DNA of 64,000 nt from Chlorobium sp. N1 (GCF_004332115.1 NZ_SJPA01000002.1:62001-126000), one strand, 5' to 3'; shown: positions 1-9,495, counted from the stretch's first letter. Notes: generated by a model not told the origin, from the letters alone. Translations and numbers: made by a program.

Positions 1-381
1 GTCCTCCTCCGTGACCTCGCGCCCGAGCGCCGGGTAGACCGAAGTGGAGCTCACCATGAGCACGTTCTTGACGGGCGAGAGCCGGATGGCGTCGATGAGC
101 GAGGAGAACTGCAGCACGTGGTACTCCTCGATGTCCTCCCGCCTCTCGGGCGGGAAGTTGACGACGAGCGTGTCGCTCTGGAGGAAGTCGGCGGCCTCGT
201 CTCCCTCGAGCTCCGGCTCGAGCGAGAGCAGGTAGGGCTCGACGCCCGTTTCCTGCAGCAGGGGGAGATGGGCTTCCGAGGTGGTCGAGCCCTTGACCGC
301 GTAGCCCTCCCGGACCAGCGCCCCGGCAAGGGGAAGGCCGAGCCAGCCGCAGCCGAGGATGCTTATGGATTCGTTCTTCAT
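1..381 (-). CDS. NAD(P)-binding epimerase-like protein (partial, C-terminus outside window)
   Basis: The reading frame opens with ATG at 381 on the minus strand and runs off the left edge, leaving 127 N-terminal residues. The start MKNESISILGCGWLGLPLA carries the glycine-rich turn of a Rossmann fold (GCGWLG at residues 10-15). Later segments (VVNFPPERR, then NVLMVSSTSVYP) match the beta-strands and SST/SVY region of extended short-chain dehydrogenase/epimerase relatives such as the YeeZ type. The substrate is unknown. A Bacteroidetes-style promoter lies 52 bases upstream. It is divergent from the metallo-hydrolase at 479. The catalytic Tyr-x-x-x-Lys region would lie beyond the edge and cannot be checked. 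Confidence 0.8.
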   Translation of the reverse strand, partial: MKNESISILGCGWLGLPLAGALVREGYAVKGSTTSEAHLPLLQETGVEPYLLSLEPELEGDEAADFLQSDTLVVNFPPERREDIEEYHVLQFSSLIDAIRLSPVKNVLMVSSTSVYPALGREVTEED

Positions 382-433
382 GGAATGAAAGGTTGTTGTC
401 GCTGTTTTTTGGGAGCGTGTTCGAAGATGTCGC

Positions 434-463
434 CAAATATACATAGCTTTCCCCATTACCAAA
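434..463 (-). promoter_or_regulatory. Putative Bacteroidetes-type promoter for the epimerase-like gene
   Basis: Reading leftward, TTTG (463-460) is followed after 18 bases by TATATTTG (441-434). This matches the -33 TTTG / -7 TAnnTTTG pattern known from Bacteroidetes primary-sigma promoters. The start codon is 52 bases downstream of the -7 box. Assigned by pattern and position only. Confidence 0.5.
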
Positions 464-478
464 CCATTCTCCGAGGCC

Positions 479-1321
479 ATGAAGCACAGCGACACGATCC
501 ATATCACCGTCATCGTCGACAACAGCGCCCTTCCGGGGTTCGCCTCCGAGCACGGGTTCTCGCTCTGGATCGAGGCCCGGGGAGTGAAGATCCTTTTCGA
601 CGCGGGACTCGGGAGCGCATTCAGCCGGAACCGGGAGAGGCTCGGCATCGACCTCTCCGAAACGGACTGGCTGGTGCTCAGCCACGGCCACTACGACCAT
701 ACCGGCAACATAGCCCCGGCGCTCGAGGCCGCGCCGAAAGCCAAGGTCTGCCTGCACCCGGGCGCCTTCACCGACCGCTGGAGCATCCGCGGAGGGGTGG
801 CCAAGCCGACCATGATGCCGGAAGCCTCGCGGCGCGCCCTGGAAGCGCTCCCCGAAGGGCGTATGGTCTACGCCGAAGGGCCCGTGGAGCTGGCCCCGGG
901 AGTGCACCTGACCGGGCCGGTGCCGCGCCGCAACGCCTTCGAGGATCCGGGCGGGCCCTTCTATCTCGACACCGAAGGGAAGCGGCCGGACCCGATCGAG
1001 GACGACCTCTCGCTCTGGATCGAAACGAAGGAGGGGATCTCGGTGATCGCCGGGTGCTGCCACTCCGGGATCCTCAACACCATTCAACATATCTTCACCC
1101 TCACCCCGGAGCGCCGCGTGGCCTCCGTGATGGGCGGGCTGCACCTTTCGAAGGCCTCGGACGATCGCATCGTGAACACCGCCGAAGGGCTCCGCCGGCT
1201 CGACGTGGGACGGGTGGTCACGAGCCACTGCACGGGAGAGGGGGCGACGGAGCGGTTCAGGGAACTGCTCGCATGCCCAATCGAGGCGAGCCGGGCCGGC
1301 ATGCAGCTCACTCTGCCCTGA
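479..1321 (+). CDS. Metallo-beta-lactamase-fold hydrolase (DHPS-like subfamily)
   Basis: 280 residues. The metal-binding signature HGHYDH sits at residues 69-74, followed by further ligand-type histidines in GCCHSG (about residue 200), GGLHLS (about 226) and TSHC. The layout, including a D-A-G strand before the motif and the late CCHSG block, resembles the archaeal/bacterial family annotated as 7,8-dihydropterin-6-methyl-4-(beta-D-ribofuranosyl)aminobenzene-5'-phosphate synthase-like. The true substrate is not established. No signal peptide is seen, so it is probably cytoplasmic. It is a single gene, convergent with the START-like gene: its last 14 bases overlap that gene's 3' end (1308-1321). 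Confidence 0.85.
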   Translation: MKHSDTIHITVIVDNSALPGFASEHGFSLWIEARGVKILFDAGLGSAFSRNRERLGIDLSETDWLVLSHGHYDHTGNIAPALEAAPKAKVCLHPGAFTDRWSIRGGVAKPTMMPEASRRALEALPEGRMVYAEGPVELAPGVHLTGPVPRRNAFEDPGGPFYLDTEGKRPDPIEDDLSLWIETKEGISVIAGCCHSGILNTIQHIFTLTPERRVASVMGGLHLSKASDDRIVNTAEGLRRLDVGRVVTSHCTGEGATERFRELLACPIEASRAGMQLTLP

Positions 1322-1946
1322 AGACCGGCGGTTGCAGGTGCTCGGCGCGTTTCTTCATCGCCTCGAGTACCTTCGGCAGGTCTTTTTTCTGCACCTTGCG
1401 AACAAAGGGAGACGGAGCGAAGAAGTCCGGCTTCACCTCGGCGAGGAACGTGAGCAGCACCCCGCGCCCATCCCGGGCGTCGCTGATGCGCCACTCCCCA
1501 TGGTAGATCTTGAAATCCCCCTCCTTCTGGCGGAACCGGAGGCGGCGCGGCCGCTCGCCCTCGAGCAGGAGACGGATGTGCACCGTCTTGCGGAATAGCA
1601 GATAACCGGTCCGGCCGGTCTGGAACATCTCCTGGTGGACACCGTCGTCCGAGACGAGGCCGCTCTCCAGGACGCTCGGGATGAACTGCCAGTGGTGGTC
1701 GTAGTCGGTGATGACGTCCCACACCGCTTCGGCTCCGGCCCGGATCATGATACGGCCGACCACGCCGCTCACCCCCTCTCCCAGGCTCTCGACCGTAACG
1801 ACGGGCTCGCCCCTGAGGAGTTCCTCCCGCTCGTCCTCCGAGAGCGGCGGCACGGCGGGAAGCGCAGCTGCCGGGGCGGGCAGCAGCACGAGCATGGCGG
1901 CAAGCAGCCACCCTTTCAGCAGCGTGATCGTGAAGAATGGTCGCAT
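1308..1946 (-). CDS. Secreted or membrane-anchored START/SRPBCC-domain protein
   Basis: 212 residues from the ATG at 1946. A longer in-frame extension exists but lacks a plausible start, and this ATG opens directly on MRPFFTITLL followed by a hydrophobic stretch and an Ala-rich cleavage-like region (residues 1-26), i.e. a signal peptide or anchor. The rest matches the SRPBCC/polyketide-cyclase or RatA-like fold: an AEAVWDVITDYDHHWQFIP block near residues 70-90 is typical of the helix lining the ligand cavity. It probably binds a hydrophobic ligand in the periplasm; the ligand is unknown. The CWC gene lies just upstream in the same direction (38-base gap), so co-transcription is likely. Confidence 0.75.
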   Translation of the reverse strand: MRPFFTITLLKGWLLAAMLVLLPAPAAALPAVPPLSEDEREELLRGEPVVTVESLGEGVSGVVGRIMIRAGAEAVWDVITDYDHHWQFIPSVLESGLVSDDGVHQEMFQTGRTGYLLFRKTVHIRLLLEGERPRRLRFRQKEGDFKIYHGEWRISDARDGRGVLLTFLAEVKPDFFAPSPFVRKVQKKDLPKVLEAMKKRAEHLQPPVFRAE

Positions 1947-1984
1947 AAGCGTAAATAGTACGAGGGGGAGCGCACCGCGTGCGC

Positions 1985-2218
1985 TCATCCCGGTTTCATT
2001 TGCGTTTCCTTCGCCTCCTCCCGGATGAGCCGGTCGAGACATTCGGGGCAGAGGCACCCCGTGTAGTGCTCCGCGAGGTGGCGCCGCAGCCGGTCCGTGA
2101 GGGTGCGGCTCGCGCACCAGCAGGAGGGGGAGTTCATGCAGGTGAAGGCGGCGCCGCAGATCGGGCAGGTGCGCTCGACCGGGATGCCGGACGGGGTGCT
2201 CTCTTCGCTCATCGTCAT
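1985..2218 (-). CDS. Cysteine-rich CWC-family small zinc-binding-like protein
   Basis: 77 residues. Cysteines are arranged as CPICG, then CMNSPSCWC, then a final CLCPEC, which is the signature of the small cysteine-rich CWC family (named after the Cys-Trp-Cys triplet seen here). Such spacing suggests one or two structural zinc sites. The function of the family is unknown. Two starts are possible, ATG 2218 and ATG 2212, differing by two residues. It sits between glpK and the START-like gene in one direction, 24 bases from the glpK stop, consistent with a loose operon. Confidence 0.75.
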   Translation of the reverse strand: MTMSEESTPSGIPVERTCPICGAAFTCMNSPSCWCASRTLTDRLRRHLAEHYTGCLCPECLDRLIREEAKETQMKPG

Positions 2219-2242
2219 CGCAGTGCGTGTTTAGAGGATGGT

Positions 2243-3694
<1,452 letters not shown>

Positions 3695-3787
3695 GGAGGA
3701 GTGGCTCTTGTGTTCGAGAAAAACTGCCCTCTTCAACATACGCCATCACGGAGGAAAAACCTGCCTCGCAGTGAGCCGCAGGGCCAC

Positions 3788-3862
3788 ATGTACCACTTTT
3801 ATGCACGAACACGCATAAAAGTGGCACATATTGATGCACTCCTAGGAATAAAAATGGTACAT
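3788..3862. repeat. Three-copy 17-bp inverted/direct repeat (operator-like) before the AAA ATPase gene
   Basis: Two 17-base arms form a near-perfect palindrome: 3788-3804 reads as the reverse complement of 3813-3829 (16 of 17 bases match) around an 8-base spacer. A third, direct copy lies at 3846-3862 with three differences. Forward units are 33 bases apart, about three helical turns. The consensus is GmATAAAArTGGyACAT. Position 43-118 bases ahead of the ATPase start suggests an operator or a mobile-element end. Confidence 0.75.
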
Positions 3863-3905
3863 TCAGCAAAAGAGGGCAATTAATTCATACAGGAGGAAAC
3901 CCGTC

Positions 3906-5291
3906 ATGTTCAAACGAAGGGCCGTTGAAGAGATTACCGCCTGGTACGGCCGCGAAGGGCGAAAGCCGCTGGTGGTCAGAGGGGCGAGGCAGGTCGGCAA
4001 AACGACCGCGGTTCGGCTTGCCGCCGCAGAGCTCGGAGTGGACATCGTCGAAATCAACCTTGAACGCCATCCCGAACTCGATCCCCTCTTCCGGGCCTAC
4101 CGGCTACAGGAGCTGCTGCTGAATTTCTCGCTGATCAGCGGCAAGGAGATCTCCCGGGATTCGAAGGCCATCCTCTTCCTCGACGAGGCTCAGGCCGCGC
4201 CGGCAGCCTACTCCTGCCTCCGCTACTTCCAGGAGGACATGCCGGAGCTGGCCGTGGTGCTCACCGGCTCGCTGCTCGACCAGGTCCTCCGCGACTACCG
4301 CCTTCCGATTCCAGTCGGGAGGATCGAACACTGCTTCATGGGACCGCTGACCTTTGAGGAGTTCCTGAAGGCCACGGGCGAGTCGAAAGCCATCGCCGCA
4401 ATAGAGCGCCTCACCCCCGAGACCATGCAGATGGTCCCGCGCACCGTGCATGAAGAGCTGATGGGACACGTCCGCCGCTATATCCTGACAGGCGGCATGC
4501 CCTACTGCGTCCAAACGGCGATCGACACGAGCTTCAACCACGCACGGATCGTCAGGTACCAGACGGAACTCCTCCAGACCTACCGGGACGACTTCGCAAA
4601 ATATGCAGGCTCGCAGGACTCACTGAAGCTCGGCGCCTTCTTCAACGGACTGGTCAATCAAATTGGCATGCACTTTTCCCATAAGCTCGCCAACACGGTG
4701 GCAAGCGGAACCAGCGGGGACTACCGGCAGCTGAACTCGGCCATCGAACGGTTCCTGGAAGCGAGGCTGTTCTACCGGGTCGTGCACACCTCGGCCGACA
4801 CGATACCGCTCGGGGGGGAACTGCGCACGAGAATCAGCAAATTCCTCTTCATCGACATCGGCCTGCTGCTTGCCGCAGAGGGCATCCCCCCGCAACTCGT
4901 CATGAACTCGCCCCTCGAGCTGGCGGGCCGCGGCGTGCTGGCAGAACAGTTCGTCGGCCAGCAACTGCTCCACAGCAAACCCGGATACGTCAACCCTTCC
5001 CTCTACTTCTGGCAGCCCCCGAAATCCGAAGGGCAGGCGGAGGTCGACTTCCTCTTCGAAAGCGGGAACCGGGTGATCCCCGTCGAGGTGAAATCGGGTG
5101 TGCGCGGCAGCATGAAGTCGCTGCACTCCTATGTCCTGCAGAAAGAGGCGACGCTGGCCGTGAGAATAAGCGCGGAGGTCCCATCCCTCGAAGAACGCAC
5201 GGCAAGCCTCAAAGAGAAGGAGCAGCCTTTCAGGCTCCTCAACATCCCCTTCTACCTGGTCGGGCAGCTGGAACGGCTTACCGCCCCTTAA
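3906..5291 (+). CDS. AAA-family ATPase with C-terminal DUF4143 (archaeal-type ATPase superfamily)
   Basis: 461 residues, preceded by a good ribosome site (AGGAGG, 10 bases upstream). Walker A GARQVGKT is at residues 26-33 and Walker B AILFLDEAQ at about 90-98; the sensor-like VVLTGS follows at about 115-120. The C-terminal half is DUF4143, containing an EVDFLFESG ... PVEVKSG segment that looks like the D-ExK core of a restriction-endonuclease fold. Family members are common in scattered, horizontally moved copies and their function is unsettled. The gene is isolated, with a repeat array in its promoter region and a 3' end 6 bases from the convergent CrtI-like gene. Confidence 0.88.
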   Translation: MFKRRAVEEITAWYGREGRKPLVVRGARQVGKTTAVRLAAAELGVDIVEINLERHPELDPLFRAYRLQELLLNFSLISGKEISRDSKAILFLDEAQAAPAAYSCLRYFQEDMPELAVVLTGSLLDQVLRDYRLPIPVGRIEHCFMGPLTFEEFLKATGESKAIAAIERLTPETMQMVPRTVHEELMGHVRRYILTGGMPYCVQTAIDTSFNHARIVRYQTELLQTYRDDFAKYAGSQDSLKLGAFFNGLVNQIGMHFSHKLANTVASGTSGDYRQLNSAIERFLEARLFYRVVHTSADTIPLGGELRTRISKFLFIDIGLLLAAEGIPPQLVMNSPLELAGRGVLAEQFVGQQLLHSKPGYVNPSLYFWQPPKSEGQAEVDFLFESGNRVIPVEVKSGVRGSMKSLHSYVLQKEATLAVRISAEVPSLEERTASLKEKEQPFRLLNIPFYLVGQLERLTAP

Positions 5292-5297
5292 AGCGCC

Positions 5298-6743
5298 TCA
5301 GGATCCGGGGCAGGCCAGAAGTGTCCGTCGGGCACCGGTCACGACGCCGGGAAGCGACTGGCCGGGAAAGATCGAGTCGCCGACGAGCTTCAGGTTCCGC
5401 CAGGGCGTATCGGGCCCCCTGACCCCGAAGAGGCTGGACTGGGCGTACCCTCCGACGAGCCCCCGGGAGCGGCCGGTCCAGCGCTCCCAGCTGACCGGCG
5501 TGGCGACCGTGGGCTCCGGAAGCCTCGCCCTGATGCCCGGCAGATGCGTTTCGAGCAGGCCGAGCATCACGTCAGCGTACCGCCGCTTCATCGCCAGATA
5601 CGCCTCTTTCCCCCCGGCACGGGCCTCGAACCAGGGCCCGGGACGGGTATGGGTGGACACGGTGAGGGCGCGCCGCCCGGCCGGGGCGCGGCCGGCATCG
5701 CCGGCAGGTGAGACCGACACGAAAATGGAGTTGCCCTCGCCGAGCTCGCCGGCAGGGCGAACAATCTGCAGGTGGTTCGCCCTGAGAGCCGAAAGAGCGC
5801 CCTCCGGCGCGTCGAGATAGACCGTACAGGCGCTCCAGGGGGATTCCAGGCGGTCCGGGGAAATCGGATAGCCCTCAAGGCCCTCCATGGCCGCGAGCGT
5901 CCGTGGCGTGAGGTTCGCAACGACCAGGTCGGCGGCGAAGGCTCCTCCGTCACTCGTCTCCACCCCCACCACCTCGCGGCCGACCGTGTCGACGCGCTCG
6001 ACCTTCCGCCCGTAGAGCACCCCTCCGCCGTTCTCTTCGATCGAGCGGACAAGAAGCCCTGCGACGGTTCCCATGCCGCCCTCCACCCGGAATGTGCCGG
6101 CGGCCGGCAGGTCGAGGGCGATGGCGGCATTCAGCGCGCTGGTGCCGGAAGCCGGAGCCTGGGTCGCGATGAGCAGCTGCGCGTCGATGAAACGGAGAAA
6201 TTCCCGGTCGCTCCCGAGGCCGAACGAAGCGATCCAGTCGAGGGCGCTCCGGTTGAGGTACGGCAGGAGCCGTGCGCTGCCGGGCAGGGCCTTGATTCCG
6301 GTGAGAAGAAGCTTGGCCCAGTCCCGCGGACCGGAGGGAGGCCACGCCAGCCCCTCCCCGGAAAGCCGCCAGAGCTCCCGGGCGATCAGGCGCTGGGCCT
6401 TCCAGAAAGGCGCCGACGACGGAAAGCGCTCGAGGACGGCCTTCCCGGTGCGGTCAAGATCGAGCTCCAGGTCGCCGCAGCGGTAGCTCCATGCCACCGG
6501 CTCCGGCCGGACCGGCCATTCGATCCCGAGCTCACGGCCGAGCCGCTCGAGCGGGCCGCCCTCATGGAAACCGCAGCCGACGGTGGCCCCTGCGTCGAAA
6601 AGGCGGCCGCCGCGGCTGAAGGTGGCGGCGCATCCCCCCGGAAGGCCGGTCGCCTCGAGCACCAGGACCGACTCGCCGCGGCGGGCGAGCAGCGCACCGG
6701 CGGCAAGGCCCCCGATGCCGGCTCCGACGACGACGACATGCAT
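5298..6743 (-). CDS. FAD-dependent carotenoid desaturase/isomerase-like oxidoreductase (CrtI/CrtD/CrtH superfamily)
   Basis: 481 residues from ATG 6743. The N-terminus has the dinucleotide-binding motif VVGAGIGGLAAGALLARRG (residues 5-23) followed by LEATGLPGGCA, the bacterial phytoene-desaturase pattern. The C-terminus carries LVGDSIFPGQSLPGVVTGARR, the conserved FAD/substrate segment of this superfamily. The DAGATVGCGFHEGG region resembles cyanobacterial CrtD/CrtH relatives more than classical CrtI. Green sulfur bacteria use CrtP, CrtQ and CrtH; which of these, or which extra desaturase, this is cannot be decided here. It follows the GyrI-like gene with a 1-base gap, so the two are translationally coupled. 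Confidence 0.8.
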   Translation of the reverse strand: MHVVVVGAGIGGLAAGALLARRGESVLVLEATGLPGGCAATFSRGGRLFDAGATVGCGFHEGGPLERLGRELGIEWPVRPEPVAWSYRCGDLELDLDRTGKAVLERFPSSAPFWKAQRLIARELWRLSGEGLAWPPSGPRDWAKLLLTGIKALPGSARLLPYLNRSALDWIASFGLGSDREFLRFIDAQLLIATQAPASGTSALNAAIALDLPAAGTFRVEGGMGTVAGLLVRSIEENGGGVLYGRKVERVDTVGREVVGVETSDGGAFAADLVVANLTPRTLAAMEGLEGYPISPDRLESPWSACTVYLDAPEGALSALRANHLQIVRPAGELGEGNSIFVSVSPAGDAGRAPAGRRALTVSTHTRPGPWFEARAGGKEAYLAMKRRYADVMLGLLETHLPGIRARLPEPTVATPVSWERWTGRSRGLVGGYAQSSLFGVRGPDTPWRNLKLVGDSIFPGQSLPGVVTGARRTLLACPGS

Positions 6744-6744
6744 C

Positions 6745-7239
6745 TCACGCTCCCTCGAGCAGCAGATGCACCCTCGTGCGGAGCTGCTCCGGAGGGGTTT
6801 CGGACGGGTTGTCGATGTAGATCTCCATCGCCCGTCCGGTGGCGGCCCGGCCGTTCTCGGCGATCCACGTGAGGAGGGCAGAGTAGGCGGGCTCGACCTT
6901 GACGTAGGGGCCGGTATGGAGGCAGCTGACGCTCGGCCCCGAGGGGGTCTCTCCCCTCTCGATGCGCCCCTCGCCCTCAGCCTCCGGAGGGACGGGAAAT
7001 CCGAACTCGACATCGAGCTCATCGGGACCGATGTCGCCGTAGATCGCATAGGGAGGGCCCAGGGGCGCGAGCCCCTGGCGGGAGAGCAGGGCGAGGATGG
7101 AGGGAAACCCCTCGTTGAAGAGTTCGCCGATGGCGGAATGCGCCGTTCTCGAGGCGATGAAGAGCGACGGAGTGGGGGTGAGCGGCGTGAGCTCGCAGAC
7201 GAATGGAGAGGGATGTTCCATTTGGCGCAGGGGTTTCAT
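6745..7239 (-). CDS. GyrI-like / AraC effector-binding (SOUL-like fold) small-molecule-binding protein
   Basis: 164 residues from ATG 7239, chosen because AGAGGA lies about 11 bases upstream; an internal ATG at 7221 has no such site. The sequence has two alpha/beta repeats ending in VSCLHTGPYVKVEPAYSALLTWIAENG, YIDNPSETPPEQLRTRVHLLLE. This is the hallmark of the GyrI-like/bacterial effector-binding fold, where a Glu and the NP-SETPPEQLRT segment line the pocket. No DNA-binding domain is attached. The stop is one base from the start of the CrtI-like gene, suggesting a joint role, perhaps ligand sensing or stabilisation, but this is inference. Confidence 0.75.
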   Translation of the reverse strand: MKPLRQMEHPSPFVCELTPLTPTPSLFIASRTAHSAIGELFNEGFPSILALLSRQGLAPLGPPYAIYGDIGPDELDVEFGFPVPPEAEGEGRIERGETPSGPSVSCLHTGPYVKVEPAYSALLTWIAENGRAATGRAMEIYIDNPSETPPEQLRTRVHLLLEGA

Positions 7240-7321
7240 TGCTGAAGGGTCCTCTTGAGCAACGGCGGGGCGGCAGAAGTCGTTCCTGCACAGAAAAAGC
7301 TCCTGCCGGCACAGAAAGGCA

Positions 7322-7354
7322 AAAGGCAGCCTGCCGTTTGAACAAGCTGCCTTT
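7322..7354 (-). terminator. Rho-independent terminator downstream of tRNA-Pro
   Basis: Nine-base arms (AAAGGCAGC at 7322-7330 and its complement at 7346-7354) with a T-rich 3' side in the leftward direction. It is placed just after the 3' end of the tRNA gene. Confidence 0.75.
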
Positions 7355-7367
7355 CTATTTTGCCGGG

Positions 7368-7441
7368 TCGGCGTAGCGGGATTTGAACCCACGACCCCTT
7401 CCACCCCAAGGAAGTGCGCTACCAGGCTGCGCTATACGCCG
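7368..7441 (-). tRNA. tRNA-Pro (anticodon GGG)
   Basis: The leftward strand folds as a full cloverleaf: seven-pair acceptor CGGCGTA/TACGCCG, GCGC D-stem, anticodon stem CTTCC/GGAAG enclosing loop TTGGGGT with anticodon GGG, and a T-arm with TTCAAAT. The discriminator is A; the CCA end is not encoded. Confidence 0.95.
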
Positions 7442-7805
7442 AATACGATATCTACCGGGGTAGAAAGTATAAAAAAAATCCTCGGATTACCAGAATATTT
7501 TTTTCTCCCCGCCGCAACCCGCGCCACGCCGCGCAGCCCTGCACGCGAAAGTTGTCAACATCGGTCCTTATTCACATCAGAAAAAATCAGATACTGCGGA
7601 GTGGCGCAGAATGAGACAGACCGAGCGGCAAACAGTACCTATAACACTATATAAAAACAACTTAACCACAACGAGACACCCTGTACCAGCGCGATCCGAA
7701 GCGGGAAAGACGAGAGGGCGCCCAAGCAATCAACAAGTTATCAACATTCTCTCCACATTGTGGACAACCCCCGTGCGGCAGTACCGCACGGGGCCCTTCG
7801 GAGAT
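7442..7805. other. Intergenic region with a cluster of DnaA-box-like 9-mers
   Basis: No supportable gene is present in these 364 bases. TTATTCACA at 7568-7576 fits the DnaA box consensus TTATNCACA exactly. TTATCAACA (7738-7746) and, on the other strand, TTGTCCACA (7767-7759) differ by one base from TTATCCACA. TTGTCAACA (7552-7560) differs by two. An AT-rich segment (7638-7668) lies between them. Two A/T runs follow the tRNA-Pro 5' end. This may be a DnaA-binding regulatory locus or an origin candidate; neither is proven. Confidence 0.4.
7769..7793 (-). terminator. Stem-loop downstream of the DedA gene
   Basis: A perfect 10-base-pair hairpin (CCCCGTGCGG at 7769-7778, complement at 7784-7793, five-base loop) 13 bases beyond the DedA stop. 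It lacks a T-run in the leftward direction, so it may protect the mRNA end or terminate weakly. Confidence 0.55.
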
Positions 7806-8468
7806 TCAGCGGCGGCCGAAACGGTGCTTCAGGTACTCCACGACGGGAGGCAGGACGGAGAGGACGATGATCGAGAGGATGAGGAGCTTGAAGTTCTCCT
7901 GGACGAACGGCAGCCCTCCGAACAGGTACCCGCTGTAGCAGAACAGGCCGACCCAGAGGAGGGCCCCGATAACGTTGAAGAGGATGAAGCGGCCGTACTC
8001 CATGGCGCCGATGCCGGCGACGAACGGGGCGAAGGTGCGCACGATCGGCACGAAGCGGGCGATGATGATGGTCTTGCCGCCGTACTTCTCGAAGAAGTGG
8101 CGGGTCTTGATCAGGTGCGAGGGGTTGAAGAGCATCGAGCGCTCGTAGTCGAACACCTTCGGCCCCACCCGGTGGCCGATCCAGTAGTTCACGGTGTCGC
8201 CGAGGACGGCGGCCGCGAAAAAGACGAGGAAGAGCAGGTGCGGGTCGAGGGCGGAGCCGGAGAGCGAGGCAAGCGAGCCGGCGGCGAAGATGAGCGAATC
8301 GCCCGGCAGGAACGGGGTGACGACAAGGCCGGTCTCGGCGAAGACGATGAGGAACAGCACCAGGTAGAGCCACAGGCCGTACTCGGCGGAGAGCGCCTGG
8401 AGATGGATGTCGATATGCATGATGAAATCGACGATGGAGCCGATGAGGTCGAGCGGGGAGTATGGCAT
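7806..8468 (-). CDS. DedA-family membrane protein (SNARE-associated Golgi/VTT domain)
   Basis: 220 residues, typical for the family. It has a hydrophobic N-terminal half with the re-entrant-loop sequence [17 protein letters not shown] (around residues 45-61). Signature blocks [13 protein letters not shown] (about 89-101) and [19 protein letters not shown] (about 135-153) follow, then C-terminal membrane helices. DedA proteins act in the inner membrane in undecaprenyl-phosphate/lipid recycling and proton-motive-force maintenance; the exact substrate here is not shown. It is divergent from the alpha/beta hydrolase at 8551, with an AT-rich shared promoter region (8497-8520). Confidence 0.92.
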   Translation of the reverse strand: MPYSPLDLIGSIVDFIMHIDIHLQALSAEYGLWLYLVLFLIVFAETGLVVTPFLPGDSLIFAAGSLASLSGSALDPHLLFLVFFAAAVLGDTVNYWIGHRVGPKVFDYERSMLFNPSHLIKTRHFFEKYGGKTIIIARFVPIVRTFAPFVAGIGAMEYGRFILFNVIGALLWVGLFCYSGYLFGGLPFVQENFKLLILSIIVLSVLPPVVEYLKHRFGRR

Positions 8469-8550
8469 CGTGAAGGGGCGTGGCTGAAAGAAAGTGATGT
8501 TTAGTTATTATATTAACTTTTCGCTTCCCTCAAAAGAACCGATACGCCCC

Positions 8551-9450
8551 ATGAGCTATTTTCCCTCCGAACGATGCCGGCTCTACTATGAGGATACCGC
8601 CGAAGGGGATCCCTCAGCCCTCGCCCTCCCGGTTGTGCTCTTCGTCAACGGATGGGCCATCTCGGCGCGCTACTGGAAGCCCCTCGTGGACCGCCTCTCC
8701 GGCGAGTACCGCTGCATCACCTACGACCAGAGCGGCACCGGGCGCACCCGTATCGAGGGCCACCACCCTTCACTGACGATCGAGGGGTTCGCAGACGAGG
8801 CAGGGGCCCTCGTCGAGCACCTCGGGCTCGACAGGGGGAGGAACCTCCACATCGTCGGCCACTCGATGGGCGGCATGGTGGCCACCGAGCTCGCGCTCCG
8901 CTACCGCGACTCGCTGCTCTCGGCGACCATCATCGCCTGCGGCATCTTCGAGGAGACCCCGTTCACCTCGCTCGGGCTCTTCATGCTCGGAGGCCTCATC
9001 GACGTCTCCATGCACTTCCGCTCGATCTTCCAGGCCGGACCGCTCAAAGAGCTCTTCATCAGACGCGCGGCATCGAAAGAGATAGGACAAGAGTACAGCG
9101 ACATCATCGCAGGGGACTTCATCAACTCGGACCGGGAGGCGACGACAGCCGTCGGGAAGTTCTCGATCGACCCCGAAGCGCTGAGGGCCTATACGCACCA
9201 CGTCATCGAGATCCCCGCCCCGGTGCTCTGCTCGGTCGGCATGGCGGACCACACCATCCCGCCCGAGGGAACGATCACGCTCTACAACACCCGGAAGGCC
9301 AAATCCGGAGCCCCGACCTCGTTGCTGAAATTCCAGGACCTCGGACACCTGCCGATGCTCGAGGACACGGCCGCTTTCGCCGAGGGGCTGAAAAAACATT
9401 TTGAATCCTCGCGCGATTTCTTTAAATCGGCGACTGATACGATGCAATAA
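8551..9450 (+). CDS. Alpha/beta-hydrolase
   Basis: 299 residues from ATG 8551. An upstream in-frame ATG at 8494 would place the start inside the AT-rich promoter region and is less likely. The nucleophile elbow GHSMGG (about residue 107), a downstream acid in MADHTIPPEG and the catalytic His in LGHLPML give a complete Ser-Asp-His triad. An oxyanion-type FVNGWAIS segment lies near residues 32-39. The enzyme class (esterase, haloperoxidase-like or C-C hydrolase) cannot be assigned. The gene is followed after 45 bases by the penicillin-binding protein in the same direction; a shared transcript is possible. Confidence 0.88.
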   Translation: MSYFPSERCRLYYEDTAEGDPSALALPVVLFVNGWAISARYWKPLVDRLSGEYRCITYDQSGTGRTRIEGHHPSLTIEGFADEAGALVEHLGLDRGRNLHIVGHSMGGMVATELALRYRDSLLSATIIACGIFEETPFTSLGLFMLGGLIDVSMHFRSIFQAGPLKELFIRRAASKEIGQEYSDIIAGDFINSDREATTAVGKFSIDPEALRAYTHHVIEIPAPVLCSVGMADHTIPPEGTITLYNTRKAKSGAPTSLLKFQDLGHLPMLEDTAAFAEGLKKHFESSRDFFKSATDTMQ

Positions 9451-9495
9451 GACAGACCGCAACGACTGCTGCAAATTCCAAGACCGACTCTACAC

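Noticed and set aside
7611-8504. 297-residue open frame covering the DedA gene on the plus strand
   Set aside because: It is the antisense of DedA with an acidic, repetitive translation; DedA motifs on the minus strand are clear.
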